From Methylomicrobium sp. (GTDB lineage Bacteria; Pseudomonadota; Gammaproteobacteria; Methylococcales; Methylomonadaceae): 8,123 nt of DNA. Every line of letters begins with the position of its first letter. Within the stretch, counting starts at the first letter, position 1. Below, one piece after another: positions 1 through 7,407 of this stretch. The notes under the pieces were generated by a model. It made no database searches, was not told the DNA's origin, and saw only the letters and a program-made list of their open reading frames with translations. Where the stretch lies: NCBI GenBank assembly GCA_007135635.1, contig SLIO01000380.1, positions 1-8,123 of the forward strand. Direction: 5' to 3'. The translations under genes and the position numbers were made by a program.

Positions 1-360
1 GCGATTCTGGGCGTATGCCTGGGCCATCAGAGTATCGGGCATGCCTTCGGTGGAAACATCATCCACGCGAAAAGCATCATGCACGGCAAAACCTCCCCGG
101 TTTATCATCATGACATTGGTGTATTCAAAGGCTTGAATAATCCGTTTACCGCAACGCGTTATCATTCGCTGGTCATCGATCAAGCCACCTTGCCCGATTG
201 CCTTGAAATAACGGCCTGGACCCAAGATGAAACCGGCAATATCGAAGAAATCATGGGCGTTCGCCATAAGACGCTCGATATCGAAGGCGTGCAGTTTCAT
301 CCGGAATCGATCTTGACTGAACACGGCCACGACCTGCTACGAAACTTTTTGGAAAGATGA
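1..360 (+). CDS. trpG: Anthranilate synthase glutamine amidotransferase subunit, 3' part (start lies before the window)
   Basis: This subunit takes ammonia from glutamine and passes it to TrpE, which makes anthranilate from chorismate in the first committed step of tryptophan synthesis. The reading frame is open from base 1, and 119 residues are visible. The class I amidotransferase nucleophile elbow GVCLGHQ comes at once, with the catalytic Cys at visible residue 6. The other two triad residues are in FHPES, His at visible residue 100 and Glu at 102. In TrpG/PabA proteins of about 190 residues the Cys lies near residue 80, so roughly 75 residues are missing upstream. The first Met in the visible part (base 79) is internal, because it lies after the catalytic Cys. 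The gene is followed 87 bases later by trpD on the same strand. PabA (folate synthesis) is nearly identical in sequence and the protein may serve both pathways; the trp context favours TrpG. Confidence 0.95.
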   Translation, partial: AILGVCLGHQSIGHAFGGNIIHAKSIMHGKTSPVYHHDIGVFKGLNNPFTATRYHSLVIDQATLPDCLEITAWTQDETGNIEEIMGVRHKTLDIEGVQFHPESILTEHGHDLLRNFLER

Positions 361-447
361 ACGAAGCTCATCCTACGTTAAAATTCGTAAAATACGCGAT
401 TCATTGATCCGACTTCCAACTACCTACGAGAATATTAGCCAAACACT

Positions 448-1482
448 ATGGATCTCAAACAAGCTCTACAAGCTCTCCTGACCAAGCATAATCTCAATCA
501 CGAGCAAATGCGCGATGTGATGCGCATTATCATGACCGGCGGTGCGACCGATGCCCAAATCGCCGCATTCTTGATTGCGCTACGGTGCAAAGGAGAAACC
601 ATCGAGGAAATCGCCGCTGCCGTCGAAGTGATGCGCGAATTAGCCGACCCCATTGAAATCAGCGGCGAACATATCGTGGACACCTGCGGTACCGGAGGTG
701 ATGGCGCAAACACATTCAATATTTCGACGGCCAGCGCTTTCGTCGTCGCGGCCGCAGGAGGCAAAGTCGCCAAACATGGCAATCGTTCGGTTTCCAGCCG
801 CACCGGCAGTGCAGACGTGCTGGAAGCTGCCGGTGTCAACCTGGATTTAAGTCACGAACAAGTCATCCGCTGCGTCAATGAAGTCGGTGTCGGTTTTTTG
901 TTCGCGCCGAAACATCACGGCGCGATGAAATATTCGGTCGGTCCTCGCCAAGAAATGGGCGTTCGAACACTATTCAACTTATTGGGTCCATTATCCAATC
1001 CGGCTAAGACACCGAATCAATTGATCGGTGTCTATGCAAAAGAATGGGTTCGGCCGATGACCGAAGTGCTGAAAAAACTCGGCAGCCACCATGTCATCGT
1101 GGTCAGTGCAGAAGACGGACTCGATGAAATCAGCATTGCCTCATCGACCTCGGTGGCGGAATTGAAAAACGGCAACATCAATTGCTACACGATCACGCCT
1201 GTTCAATTCGGTCTCAAACGCGGCAATCTGGAAGAGCTCGCAGTCGATAGTGCCACAGACAGCCTAGCAATGATTTACTCGGCACTCGACAATCAACCGG
1301 GACCTGCCCGAGACATCGTCGCACTCAATGCTGGTGCGGCAATTTATGCAGCCGGCCTGACCGACAACTTACATTCCGGCGTACATAAAGCTCAAATAGC
1401 CATTGAAAGCGGCATGGCAAAAGCGAAATTAAATACATTCATCGAATTTTCCAACGCGCTCACTTCAAGCGAATCATCATGA
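448..1482 (+). CDS. trpD: Anthranilate phosphoribosyltransferase
   Basis: The enzyme transfers the phosphoribosyl group of PRPP to anthranilate, giving phosphoribosylanthranilate, the second step of tryptophan synthesis in the cytoplasm. The 344-residue length is normal for a stand-alone TrpD without a fused amidotransferase. An N-terminal helical domain (about residues 1-70) is followed by the glycine-rich PRPP-binding motif DTCGTGGDG (78-86) and KHGNRSVSS (109-117). The anthranilate-binding stretch [16 protein letters not shown] covers residues 157-171, with Arg167 in the position usually reported to contact anthranilate. EDGLDEIS (222-229) holds the acidic Asp-Glu pair that binds metal-PRPP, and NAGAAIY (294-300) is the conserved C-terminal motif. 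The ATG start gives the expected N-terminus, although no strong ribosome binding site precedes it. The stop overlaps the trpC start in ATGA, which implies translational coupling. Confidence 0.98.
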   Translation: MDLKQALQALLTKHNLNHEQMRDVMRIIMTGGATDAQIAAFLIALRCKGETIEEIAAAVEVMRELADPIEISGEHIVDTCGTGGDGANTFNISTASAFVVAAAGGKVAKHGNRSVSSRTGSADVLEAAGVNLDLSHEQVIRCVNEVGVGFLFAPKHHGAMKYSVGPRQEMGVRTLFNLLGPLSNPAKTPNQLIGVYAKEWVRPMTEVLKKLGSHHVIVVSAEDGLDEISIASSTSVAELKNGNINCYTITPVQFGLKRGNLEELAVDSATDSLAMIYSALDNQPGPARDIVALNAGAAIYAAGLTDNLHSGVHKAQIAIESGMAKAKLNTFIEFSNALTSSESS

Positions 1483-2282
1483 CCGATACTCCCGACATTC
1501 TAAAAAAAATCCTTGATACCAAAGCCAACGAAATCGCCCGCCGCAAGCAGAACACGACGGTCGACATGCTGCGTGAAATCGCAGGCGGCGTCGAAAATCC
1601 GCGCGGATTCGCCACCGCACTGCAAAGCAAGGTCGCCGCGAAAAAACCCGCGATCATCGCCGAAGTCAAAAAAGCCTCGCCGAGCAAAGGCGTGATTCGC
1701 GAAAACTTCGACCCTGTCGCAATCGGCCAAGATTATGCGATGAACGGAGCCGCGTGCCTATCGGTGCTGACCGATAAGGAATACTTCCAAGGCAGCGAAG
1801 TGTATCTGCAAATGGTCAGGGAACGGTGCCCGCTACCGATACTGCGCAAAGATTTCATGATCGACCCTTACCAGGTCTTCGAAGCGCGCGCCTTAGGCGC
1901 CGATTGCATTTTGCTGATAGTCGCCGCGCTCGACGATGAGCAAATGCTGGAATTAGCGAAAACCGCGAAGGAATTGGGCATGGACGTTCTAGTCGAAGTT
2001 CATGACGCAGATGAGTTGCAACGCGCGCTAACGCTCGACACACCACTGATCGGCATCAACAACCGGAACTTGAGAACCTTCGAAACGTCGCTGCAAACAA
2101 CGCTAGACCTGAAAGAGCAGATCCCGCAAGACCGCATCATCATCACCGAAAGCGGCATCCATACTACGGAAGATGTCAAGCTGATGACCGACCACGGCAT
2201 CTATGCGTTCCTAGTCGGCGAAGCCTTCATGCGCGCACCGAGTCCCGGACAAAAAATGCGCGAATTGTTCGAATTGCCGTAA
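1479..2282 (+). CDS. trpC: Indole-3-glycerol phosphate synthase (not fused to TrpF)
   Basis: This TIM-barrel enzyme closes the indole ring, converting carboxyphenylamino-deoxyribulose phosphate to indole-3-glycerol phosphate with loss of CO2 and water. The 267-residue length fits the single-function form; the fused TrpC-TrpF protein of enteric bacteria is about 450 residues. Family motifs run in order: [13 protein letters not shown] (59-71), [10 protein letters not shown] (97-106), [11 protein letters not shown] (122-132), EVHDADEL (173-180), GINNRNL (192-198), ESGI (224-227) and LVGEAFM (245-251). By family comparison the catalytic residues are Glu62, Lys64, Lys124, Glu173, Asn195 and Glu224-Ser225, and all are present. 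The start codon overlaps the trpD stop by four bases, so translation is probably coupled; only a weak purine stretch precedes it. trpF must lie elsewhere, since nothing like it follows. Confidence 0.98.
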   Translation: MTDTPDILKKILDTKANEIARRKQNTTVDMLREIAGGVENPRGFATALQSKVAAKKPAIIAEVKKASPSKGVIRENFDPVAIGQDYAMNGAACLSVLTDKEYFQGSEVYLQMVRERCPLPILRKDFMIDPYQVFEARALGADCILLIVAALDDEQMLELAKTAKELGMDVLVEVHDADELQRALTLDTPLIGINNRNLRTFETSLQTTLDLKEQIPQDRIIITESGIHTTEDVKLMTDHGIYAFLVGEAFMRAPSPGQKMRELFELP

Positions 2283-2484
2283 ATTTGTTGTTTTATCCCT
2301 CCTTTTACGGAAATATCGTTCAAGTTTAGTAAGGTGCGGAGTGGCATCCAAAGTATGTAAATTTTCCATGTCGCCAGGGAATGGCGTGTTGCAAGGCACA
2401 GACAGCTCATCACTCAAGAATGTTATTTGTCACGAAATCCTGTCGCCAACATCCTCGCTAATCCCTGATTTACTCCCAAACCAA
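2283..2484. other. Gap between converging trpC and the SPOR gene; possible interspersed repeat
   Basis: These 202 bases separate the end of trpC (+ strand) from the end of the SPOR-domain gene (- strand). No strong intrinsic terminator is evident. A 7-base inverted repeat, CCGTAAA (2277-2283) with TTTACGG (2304-2310), spans the trpC stop but has no T-run after it. A second short one, CGCCA (2372-2376) with TGGCG (2382-2386), sits in the middle. Short open frames cross the gap on both strands, but none has a ribosome binding site or a recognisable protein. The sequence from about 2295 to 2420 has the look of a small intergenic repeat, which cannot be tested from one copy. Confidence 0.4.
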
Positions 2485-3057
2485 TCAATGACTGATTTCA
2501 GTCACCATGACATCGATGCTGTTTTCCTTGAGCCGGTTCTTAATTGTCGTGACGCTCGACATTTGTTCGTAAGGGCCCATTTTGACGCGGTTCCAAATCA
2601 CATCACCGACTTGGGCTTTCTCTACACGGGATTCGATACCCATTAGCGCCAATTTAGCGCGCAACCGGTCGGCATCGGCAAACTCCCTGAACGAGCCTGC
2701 CTGCAGCAGATATTGAGTCGCCTTAGCCTTGCCGACCCGCTCTTCGCGCACTCGGGTCTTGATTTCATAATCGGGCACGACGACTTCTTTTTCCGGCAGT
2801 ATCGTATAGAAATCGAAGCGAGGCTCATCAACCTCTTCAGGCTTTGCCTTGACTTGCTCGGCGGCTTTATCCGGAAGTGTTTGTTTAACCGGGATTTTGC
2901 TATCGGGATTATTAGGCCCCCACCATTTCAGCAATAGTACCGGAAACACCACGATGGCCAGAACAAGCACCAACCAATTCCACCAGGACGCGGGCACGCT
3001 AGGCTTTGGTTTCGGCTGGGTCCGTTGCTGCCCCCTATGCTTATAGTCTCTTGCCAT
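2485..3057 (-). CDS. Membrane-anchored SPOR-domain protein (FtsN-like)
   Basis: SPOR domains bind septal peptidoglycan lacking stem peptides, so this 190-residue protein probably acts at the cell wall during division. It has a short basic cytoplasmic N-terminus rich in Lys, Arg, Gln and Pro (1-23) and one hydrophobic transmembrane segment (about 26-45, bordered by Trp residues). A charged linker follows, containing RFDFYTILPEKEVVVP (80-95), a motif common in FtsN-like proteins. A C-terminal SPOR domain (about 114-188) begins YLLQAGSF and includes the RVKMGPY turn. The topology is that of a bitopic inner-membrane protein with its SPOR domain in the periplasm. The start lies one base after the argS stop, so it is almost certainly co-transcribed with argS. 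As I recall, the same priA-argS-SPOR order in pseudomonads continues into hslVU, which does not follow here. Whether this is the organism's main FtsN cannot be decided from the sequence. Confidence 0.9.
   Translation of the reverse strand: MARDYKHRGQQRTQPKPKPSVPASWWNWLVLVLAIVVFPVLLLKWWGPNNPDSKIPVKQTLPDKAAEQVKAKPEEVDEPRFDFYTILPEKEVVVPDYEIKTRVREERVGKAKATQYLLQAGSFREFADADRLRAKLALMGIESRVEKAQVGDVIWNRVKMGPYEQMSSVTTIKNRLKENSIDVMVTEISH
2489..2504 (-). repeat. Short hairpin across the last codons of the SPOR gene
   Basis: TGACTGA and TCAGTCA (7 bases each, two central bases) form a nearly perfect palindrome covering the last codons of the gene. On the - strand it is followed by a moderately T-rich stretch rather than a clean T-run. 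It could help end the priA-argS-SPOR transcript, but it is weak as an intrinsic terminator and lies inside the coding sequence. Confidence 0.3.
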
Positions 3058-3058
3058 G

Positions 3059-4819
3059 TCACATCACTTCAGGCGCATTGATCTTCAACAATTCTAAACC
3101 ATTGGCCATGACTTGTTTAGCGGCGCTAATCAAGTTCAACCGCGCATTACGCAACGCCGAGTCCTCGACTAAGAATTGATGCGCATTGTAATAAGTATGG
3201 AAATCGGTCGCCAAATCGCGTAAATAATGAATCAATTGGTGCGGTTCGTAGGTCAGAGCCGCGCGCTCCAACACCTCAGGATAACGCGCCAATGTGCCGA
3301 TCAGATTTAACTCGTGCTCTTCCTTCAATAGCGGCAAATGCTTCATGCCTTCGAGTAAATCACGCGCCCAATTTTTTTCGTCGAGCTGGCGAAATACGCT
3401 GCAAATCCGCGCATAGGCGTATTGGACATAATACACCGGATTGTCATTAGTCCTTGATGTCGCAAGTTTTAAATCAAAATCCATGTGCTGCTCCGAACGG
3501 CGCATGACATAAAAGAAGCGCGCGGCATCCTTACCGACTTCGTTACGCAATTGCCGCAAGGTCACGAATTCACCGGAACGAGTCGACATTTGTACTTTTT
3601 CATCGCCCCGGTATAACACGGCAAACTGTACCAGCAATACCGTCAATTTCGATTCGTCGGCACCGAGCGCCTGCATCGCGGCCTTGACCCTCGGGATGTA
3701 TCCGTGATGATCCGCACCCCAAATATTGATGATGCGGTCGTAACCCCGATGCAATTTGTTCATATGATAGGCGATATCGGAGGCAAAATAGGTACCTTGC
3801 CCGTTTTCACGAACCACGACCCGGTCTTTTTCATCGCCTAAACGGCTCGATGCAAACCAGGTCGCGCCCTCTTTTTCGTAAAGATAGCCCGTTTGCCGGA
3901 GTCTGTTCAATGCTTTCTCGACCGCGCCATCTTCCATCAGCTTACGCTCGGAAAACCATTCTTGATAAGTGACGCCGAATTCAGCTAAATCTTCCTTGAT
4001 ATCCTGCAAAATCGTTTTCAGGCCGACCTGAAAAATATCCTGATACAACCCCGAACCGAGCAGTGTTTTGGTTCTTTCGATCAAGGCATCGATGTGCGCT
4101 TCCTTATCGCCGCCCTGCGGTTCATCGACAGGAATATTCTCGATCAGCAGTTCGGCCGGCCTTCGATATTCGTTACCTGAGGCATGATGAATCTCGGCCG
4201 CGATTTCGCGAATATATTCGCCCCGGTAACCGTTCGCCGGAAACGGAATGATTTCGCCGCATTCTTCGAGATAACGCAACCAAATGCTGGTCGCCAGAAT
4301 ATCCATCTGCCGCCCGGCATCATTGACATAATATTCGCGGTGTACTTCGAAACCGGCCGCTTCCAAAAGATCGGCGACGACCGAGCCATAGGCCGCCCCG
4401 CGCCCATGACCGACATGCAAAGGCCCGGTCGGATTCGCCGAAACGAATTCGACTTGGACCCGCTGACCTTCACCAGCGCGGCTCAAGCCGAATTGCGCGC
4501 CATCGTCGTGAACCTTTTGCACGATTTGGTATTGCGCGTTCGGATCGATGAAAAAATTAATGAATCCGGGACCGGCGATTGCAACCCGCGCGACCGCGCT
4601 ATCGACCGGTAATGCCGCAACAATTTTTTCGGCCAACGCTCTCGGATTAGACTTGGCGAGCTTTGCCAGCATCATTGCAATGTTGGTCGCGAAATCGCCA
4701 TGCTGTGCATCACGGGCATGTTCTATCGTAAATTTAGGGCTTATGCCCTCATCCAGGACTCCATCTTTTTTTAAAACATCAATGGCTTGCAGGATAAGGG
4801 CCTCTAATTTTTGTTTCAT
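3059..4819 (-). CDS. argS: Arginyl-tRNA synthetase
   Basis: This class I synthetase charges tRNA-Arg with arginine in the cytoplasm and is essential. Its 586 residues are about the normal length for bacterial ArgS. An N-terminal Add-1 domain (about 1-95, with [10 protein letters not shown] at 40-49 and GPGFINFF at 83-90) recognises the tRNA D-loop. The catalytic Rossmann domain starts with [18 protein letters not shown] (123-140), whose HVGH at 135-138 is the HIGH signature. Further family blocks are [10 protein letters not shown] (162-171) and [12 protein letters not shown] (366-377). The KMSKS region is represented by [11 protein letters not shown] (409-419), lacking the canonical lysine pattern, as is usual in many ArgS proteins. 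The C-terminal DALR anticodon-binding domain covers about 465-586. It lies 131 bases downstream of priA on the same strand and one base upstream of the SPOR gene, so it may be read from priA, from its own promoter, or both. Confidence 0.98.
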   Translation of the reverse strand: MKQKLEALILQAIDVLKKDGVLDEGISPKFTIEHARDAQHGDFATNIAMMLAKLAKSNPRALAEKIVAALPVDSAVARVAIAGPGFINFFIDPNAQYQIVQKVHDDGAQFGLSRAGEGQRVQVEFVSANPTGPLHVGHGRGAAYGSVVADLLEAAGFEVHREYYVNDAGRQMDILATSIWLRYLEECGEIIPFPANGYRGEYIREIAAEIHHASGNEYRRPAELLIENIPVDEPQGGDKEAHIDALIERTKTLLGSGLYQDIFQVGLKTILQDIKEDLAEFGVTYQEWFSERKLMEDGAVEKALNRLRQTGYLYEKEGATWFASSRLGDEKDRVVVRENGQGTYFASDIAYHMNKLHRGYDRIINIWGADHHGYIPRVKAAMQALGADESKLTVLLVQFAVLYRGDEKVQMSTRSGEFVTLRQLRNEVGKDAARFFYVMRRSEQHMDFDLKLATSRTNDNPVYYVQYAYARICSVFRQLDEKNWARDLLEGMKHLPLLKEEHELNLIGTLARYPEVLERAALTYEPHQLIHYLRDLATDFHTYYNAHQFLVEDSALRNARLNLISAAKQVMANGLELLKINAPEVM

Positions 4820-4950
4820 GACTTCCGCGAATTTAGGTGAAAAACAACTGGATATTATCCATGAAAGTTAACCGCTTATACAATGCGGATTTGTATTGCC
4901 GCAATCCCCGGTTTGAGCGTTTTCGCCGCACTTGGGCATGCCTCATGAAG
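4820..4950 (-). promoter_or_regulatory. Leader of argS between priA and argS, with palindromes; possible internal promoter
   Basis: The 131-base gap has no convincing terminator after priA. It does contain a 13-base palindrome, TGGATATTATCCA (4849-4861), about 30 bases before the argS start. On the - strand this includes GATAAT, one base from the TATAAT -10 consensus, with a poor -35 (TTGTAT) 18 bases upstream. A second palindrome, ATTGC-C-GCAAT, lies at 4895-4905. The argS start is preceded by GGAAG only two bases away, closer than usual for a ribosome binding site. A separate argS promoter or operator is plausible but not shown. Confidence 0.25.
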
Positions 4951-4963
4951 TTAATACAAATCC
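4887..4963. repeat. 11-base inverted repeat spanning the priA stop
   Basis: GGATTTGTATT (4887-4897) is matched exactly in inverted orientation by AATACAAATCC (4953-4963). The right arm contains the last priA codons and part of its stop codon. The arms are 55 bases apart and so could pair in the transcript just after priA. There is no T-run, so it is not an intrinsic terminator. A chance origin is possible: a match this long at this spacing is expected in a modest fraction of sequences of this size. Confidence 0.45.
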
Positions 4964-7155
4964 ACTGGATCGACATCGAGCGACCAACGCACTTTTCGGG
5001 TCAACTTGAGCCCTTCCATAAGCGGCATCAGTTTATCCAGGAAACGATGCAATTCAGGCCTAGCCGCGCTTTGCAGCAACAACTGATAACGGTAGCGACC
5101 GGCGCGCCGGGACATTGGTGCGGGCACTGGCCCCAATATCCGAACCGCTCGATTAGGTTCGATGGCTTGCATCAGTTGCTCGAAAAATTGCAGAGGAACG
5201 GCGGAATCGGCGGCTTCGGCCCGCAGCAAGGCTTGATAACTGTAGGGCGGCAACTCTGCCAATTGGCGCTCGACCAGTGCGGAACGAGCGAAGCGGCCAT
5301 AGCCTTCCTTGATCAATGTGGTCAACAACGGATGGTCGGGCTTTCGGGTCTGCAAGATCACCCGCCCGGGTTTTTCCGCGCGTCCGGCACGGCCCGATAC
5401 TTGTACGATCATTTGCGCCAGTTTTTCCGAGGCATGGAAATCGATACTAAACAGGCCGCTGTCGACATCAAGCATCACGACCAAGGTCACATTCGGAAAA
5501 TGATGGCCTTTCGCCAGCATCTGTGTGCCGAGAACGATATCGACATCACCTTGATTAATCCGCTCGAGCGCGTCTTCCAACACGCCTTTACGTTGAGTGG
5601 TATCACGGTCCAAGCGAATGACACTTCGCCCTGGAAACAGTTGCGCTAGCGCTTTTTCGACCCGCTCGGTACCGAGGCCAAGCGGTGTCAATTGACCGGT
5701 TTTACACTCGGGACATTGCGGCAACAAGCGCTGTTCGCTACCGCAATGGTGGCAACGCAACAGAGCTTCGTCGTAATGCACGACCATATTGGCCTCACAA
5801 CGCTTGCAGCGCGCAACCCAACCACAACCATGACAAATCAACGTTGGGGCAAATCCTCTCCGATTAAGGAACAATAATACTTGCTCATTTTTAGCCAGCG
5901 TTTTGTGCATTTCGGCGATCAACGGCTCCGACAAACCTTCCTGCATGCGTTTATTGCGAATATCCAATAGCAACATTTTAGGAGGCGAGGCATTACCTGC
6001 CCGTTCAGTCAAATGTAATAGCCGGTAGCGGCCTTGCTCGACATTATAAACGCTTTCCAACGACGGCGTCGCCGTACCTAGCAGGACAGGAACATTCACC
6101 AGTTTGCCGCGCACCACAGCGACATCGCGCGCCGAAAACCGGAACCCTTCTTGCTGCTTGAAAGACGCGTCGTGTTCCTCATCGAGAATAATCAACCCCG
6201 GTTTTGCCAGCGGCGTGAATAATGCCGAGCGCGTGCCGAGCATGATCGCATAATCGCCGCGTTGCATGCCGATCCAGGCTTGTTGACGCTGTATATCGGT
6301 CAGCTTGGAATGCGAAACCGTAATCGGCACGGCAAAACGCTGCCGGAAGCGCTGCTCTAACTGCGGAGTCAGCGTAATTTCGGGCAACAAAACCAACACT
6401 TGCTGCCCTCGCTCAAGTACCGAGCGGATCACCTGCATATACACTTCGGTCTTGCCGCTACCGGTCACACCTTCCAATAAAAAGACTTCAAACCGGCCCA
6501 AAGCACTAACGACTTGTTCGATAGCTTCTTGTTGCAATGGATTCGGGCGCAACTGTGAATTCAACGTCAATTGCGTCGCTGTGTTGGACGCGGCCCCTTC
6601 TAACCTGAGTAGTTGTTTGTCCTGCAACGCTTTGGCCGCCGCTCGCCAATTTTCGAGAATCGCATTCAAGCGCGATGCCGGCACAGCGTCTCGCTCCGTT
6701 TGCAGTTTATACAACAACTGTTGTTGTTTCGGCGCGCGCCGCAGTTGTTCAGGATTTAATAAGCGGCCTTTTTCGGTCAATACATAAAATTTTTCCGCTT
6801 TAATCGTAGCCGGCTTACCTTGCCTGAGCGCAATGGGAAAAGCAGCACTAAAGACTTCGCCCAACGGATGATGGTAATAACGCGCGGCCCAATGCAGCAG
6901 CTTCAAGTCACGATCCGACAACAAAGGGCGTTCATCCAAGACGGCCACAACTCGCTTGAGTTTAGCGGTCAGGACTTCGCTGTTTGAATCGAGCCCAATT
7001 AAAAAAGCGGTTTTTTGGCCTTTGCCGAACGGCACTATTAATCTGATACCTGGCTTTAGGGTTTTCGGATCAAGGTCAAGTGGCGGCAAATAATCGAACA
7101 AACGATAAACCGGTACAGGAATCGCGACTTTGAGTATGTACAAATTATTTCGCAC
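4951..7155 (-). CDS. priA: Replication restart helicase PriA (primosomal protein N')
   Basis: PriA recognises abandoned replication forks and D-loops, unwinds DNA 3' to 5' and starts reassembly of the primosome so that DnaB can be reloaded. The 734-residue length is typical. The N-terminal 3'-DNA-end-binding domain (about 1-105) includes AIPVPVYRLFDYLPP at 11-25. Helicase lobe 1 carries Walker A GVTGSGKTE (229-237), the DEEH box (325-328), and GTATPS at 360-365. Eight cysteines bind two zinc ions: 441, 444, 450, 453, 468, 471, 481 and 484. Lobe 2 contains LGTQMLAKGHHFPNVTLV (542-559) and QVSGRAGRAEKPG (585-597), followed by a C-terminal domain. The GTG start follows directly after an in-frame TGA, so nothing further upstream is possible. 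A TTG four codons later has GTGAG about ten bases before it and could be the real start. The non-coding gap upstream holds the DnaA-box cluster. Confidence 0.97.
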   Translation of the reverse strand: MRNNLYILKVAIPVPVYRLFDYLPPLDLDPKTLKPGIRLIVPFGKGQKTAFLIGLDSNSEVLTAKLKRVVAVLDERPLLSDRDLKLLHWAARYYHHPLGEVFSAAFPIALRQGKPATIKAEKFYVLTEKGRLLNPEQLRRAPKQQQLLYKLQTERDAVPASRLNAILENWRAAAKALQDKQLLRLEGAASNTATQLTLNSQLRPNPLQQEAIEQVVSALGRFEVFLLEGVTGSGKTEVYMQVIRSVLERGQQVLVLLPEITLTPQLEQRFRQRFAVPITVSHSKLTDIQRQQAWIGMQRGDYAIMLGTRSALFTPLAKPGLIILDEEHDASFKQQEGFRFSARDVAVVRGKLVNVPVLLGTATPSLESVYNVEQGRYRLLHLTERAGNASPPKMLLLDIRNKRMQEGLSEPLIAEMHKTLAKNEQVLLFLNRRGFAPTLICHGCGWVARCKRCEANMVVHYDEALLRCHHCGSEQRLLPQCPECKTGQLTPLGLGTERVEKALAQLFPGRSVIRLDRDTTQRKGVLEDALERINQGDVDIVLGTQMLAKGHHFPNVTLVVMLDVDSGLFSIDFHASEKLAQMIVQVSGRAGRAEKPGRVILQTRKPDHPLLTTLIKEGYGRFARSALVERQLAELPPYSYQALLRAEAADSAVPLQFFEQLMQAIEPNRAVRILGPVPAPMSRRAGRYRYQLLLQSAARPELHRFLDKLMPLMEGLKLTRKVRWSLDVDPVDLY

Positions 7156-7207
7156 TCACTGAGCCATTTCGTTTGTTATTGGCATGTCATTTAAGAGCTT
7201 TTTCAAG

Positions 7208-7242
7208 TTATCCACATAAGCTGTGGAAAACTCTGTGGATAG
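7208..7242. promoter_or_regulatory. Cluster of three DnaA boxes
   Basis: TTATCCACA at 7208-7216 is a perfect match to the DnaA consensus TTATNCACA and is identical to the strong R1 box of E. coli oriC. Two inverted copies follow: TGTGGAAAA (7222-7230, reading TTTTCCACA on the - strand) and TGTGGATAG (7234-7242, reading CTATCCACA), each one base from consensus. The two inverted copies start 12 bases apart. The first and third boxes share an exact 8-base inverted repeat, TATCCACA with TGTGGATA. The cluster lies about 55-90 bases upstream of the priA start, so bound DnaA could also affect priA transcription. Confidence 0.75.
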
Positions 7243-7243
7243 C

Positions 7244-7269
7244 CCGTTAATATTTGTCCTGATTAACGG
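7244..7269. repeat. 8-base inverted repeat next to the DnaA boxes
   Basis: CCGTTAAT (7244-7251) pairs exactly with ATTAACGG (7262-7269) around a 10-base loop, and five T residues follow on the + strand (7270-7274). That shape resembles a weak intrinsic terminator, but no + strand gene ends anywhere near it, and the - strand side has no T-run. Its place directly beside the DnaA cluster makes a role in DNA structure or protein binding at least as likely. Confidence 0.45.
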
Positions 7270-7345
7270 TTTTTATTCGATTTTTTGAGTTTGATTAATC
7301 ATTAACCAACTCATTAAACCTCAAAATATCAATAATTTGCTAATC
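7245..7345. other. A+T-rich stretch, possible DNA-unwinding element
   Basis: By hand count about three quarters of these 100 bases are A or T, in contrast to the roughly balanced composition of the flanking genes. T-rich segments beginning with GATT occur at 7261, 7279 and 7293, loosely resembling the GATC-initiated 13-mers of the E. coli origin. The palindrome GATTAATC lies at 7293-7300. No protein-coding frame or promoter was recognised in it. Confidence 0.4.
7327..7339 (+). promoter_or_regulatory. IHF-binding consensus match
   Basis: TATCAATAATTTG matches the IHF core consensus WATCAANNNNTTR at every defined position, inside an A+T-rich setting that favours IHF binding. A perfect match is expected by chance only about once in 30 kb counting both strands. 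It sits between the A+T-rich core and the right-hand DnaA box. In E. coli IHF bends oriC to help DnaA open the duplex; it also bends many promoters. Confidence 0.45.
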
Positions 7346-7398
7346 AAGTATGGCTTTAGGTAATATCGCCGAGAACGCGGTTAATTAAATTTCGGGAT

Positions 7399-7407
7399 TG
7401 TGTATAA
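7399..7407 (-). promoter_or_regulatory. Fourth DnaA box
   Basis: TGTGTATAA reads TTATACACA on the - strand, a perfect match to TTATNCACA. It overlaps a near-palindrome, GTGT-ATAA-ACAC (7400-7411), just downstream of the methyltransferase-like gene. It is about 160 bases from the main cluster, across the A+T-rich core and the IHF site. Confidence 0.6.

Noticed and set aside
361..447. Promoter or attenuator between trpG and trpD
   Set aside because: The 87 bases hold a loose TTGATC and GAATAT, but spaced about 20 bases apart, and there is no terminator hairpin or Trp-rich leader peptide.
2201..2417. Two overlapping - strand frames of about 70 codons near the trpC end
   Set aside because: They run into trpC antisense, lie in two different frames over the same DNA and have no start signal; more likely repeat DNA than genes.
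2341..2646. A 101-codon + strand frame with a GTG start after trpC
   Set aside because: Over half of it overlaps the SPOR gene antisense, there is no ribosome binding site and the product resembles nothing known.
4837..5649. A 270-codon open frame on the + strand
   Set aside because: It lies opposite the 3' part of priA and its product shows no recognisable motif; priA is certain here, so this is an antisense shadow.
6305..6787. A 160-codon + strand frame with many cysteines
   Set aside because: It is antisense to the helicase region of priA; the Cys content comes from reading priA codons on the opposite strand.
7244..7277. Intrinsic terminator on the + strand
   Set aside because: Stem and T-run are present, but no + strand gene precedes it and the stem is A+T-rich; kept as an inverted repeat instead.
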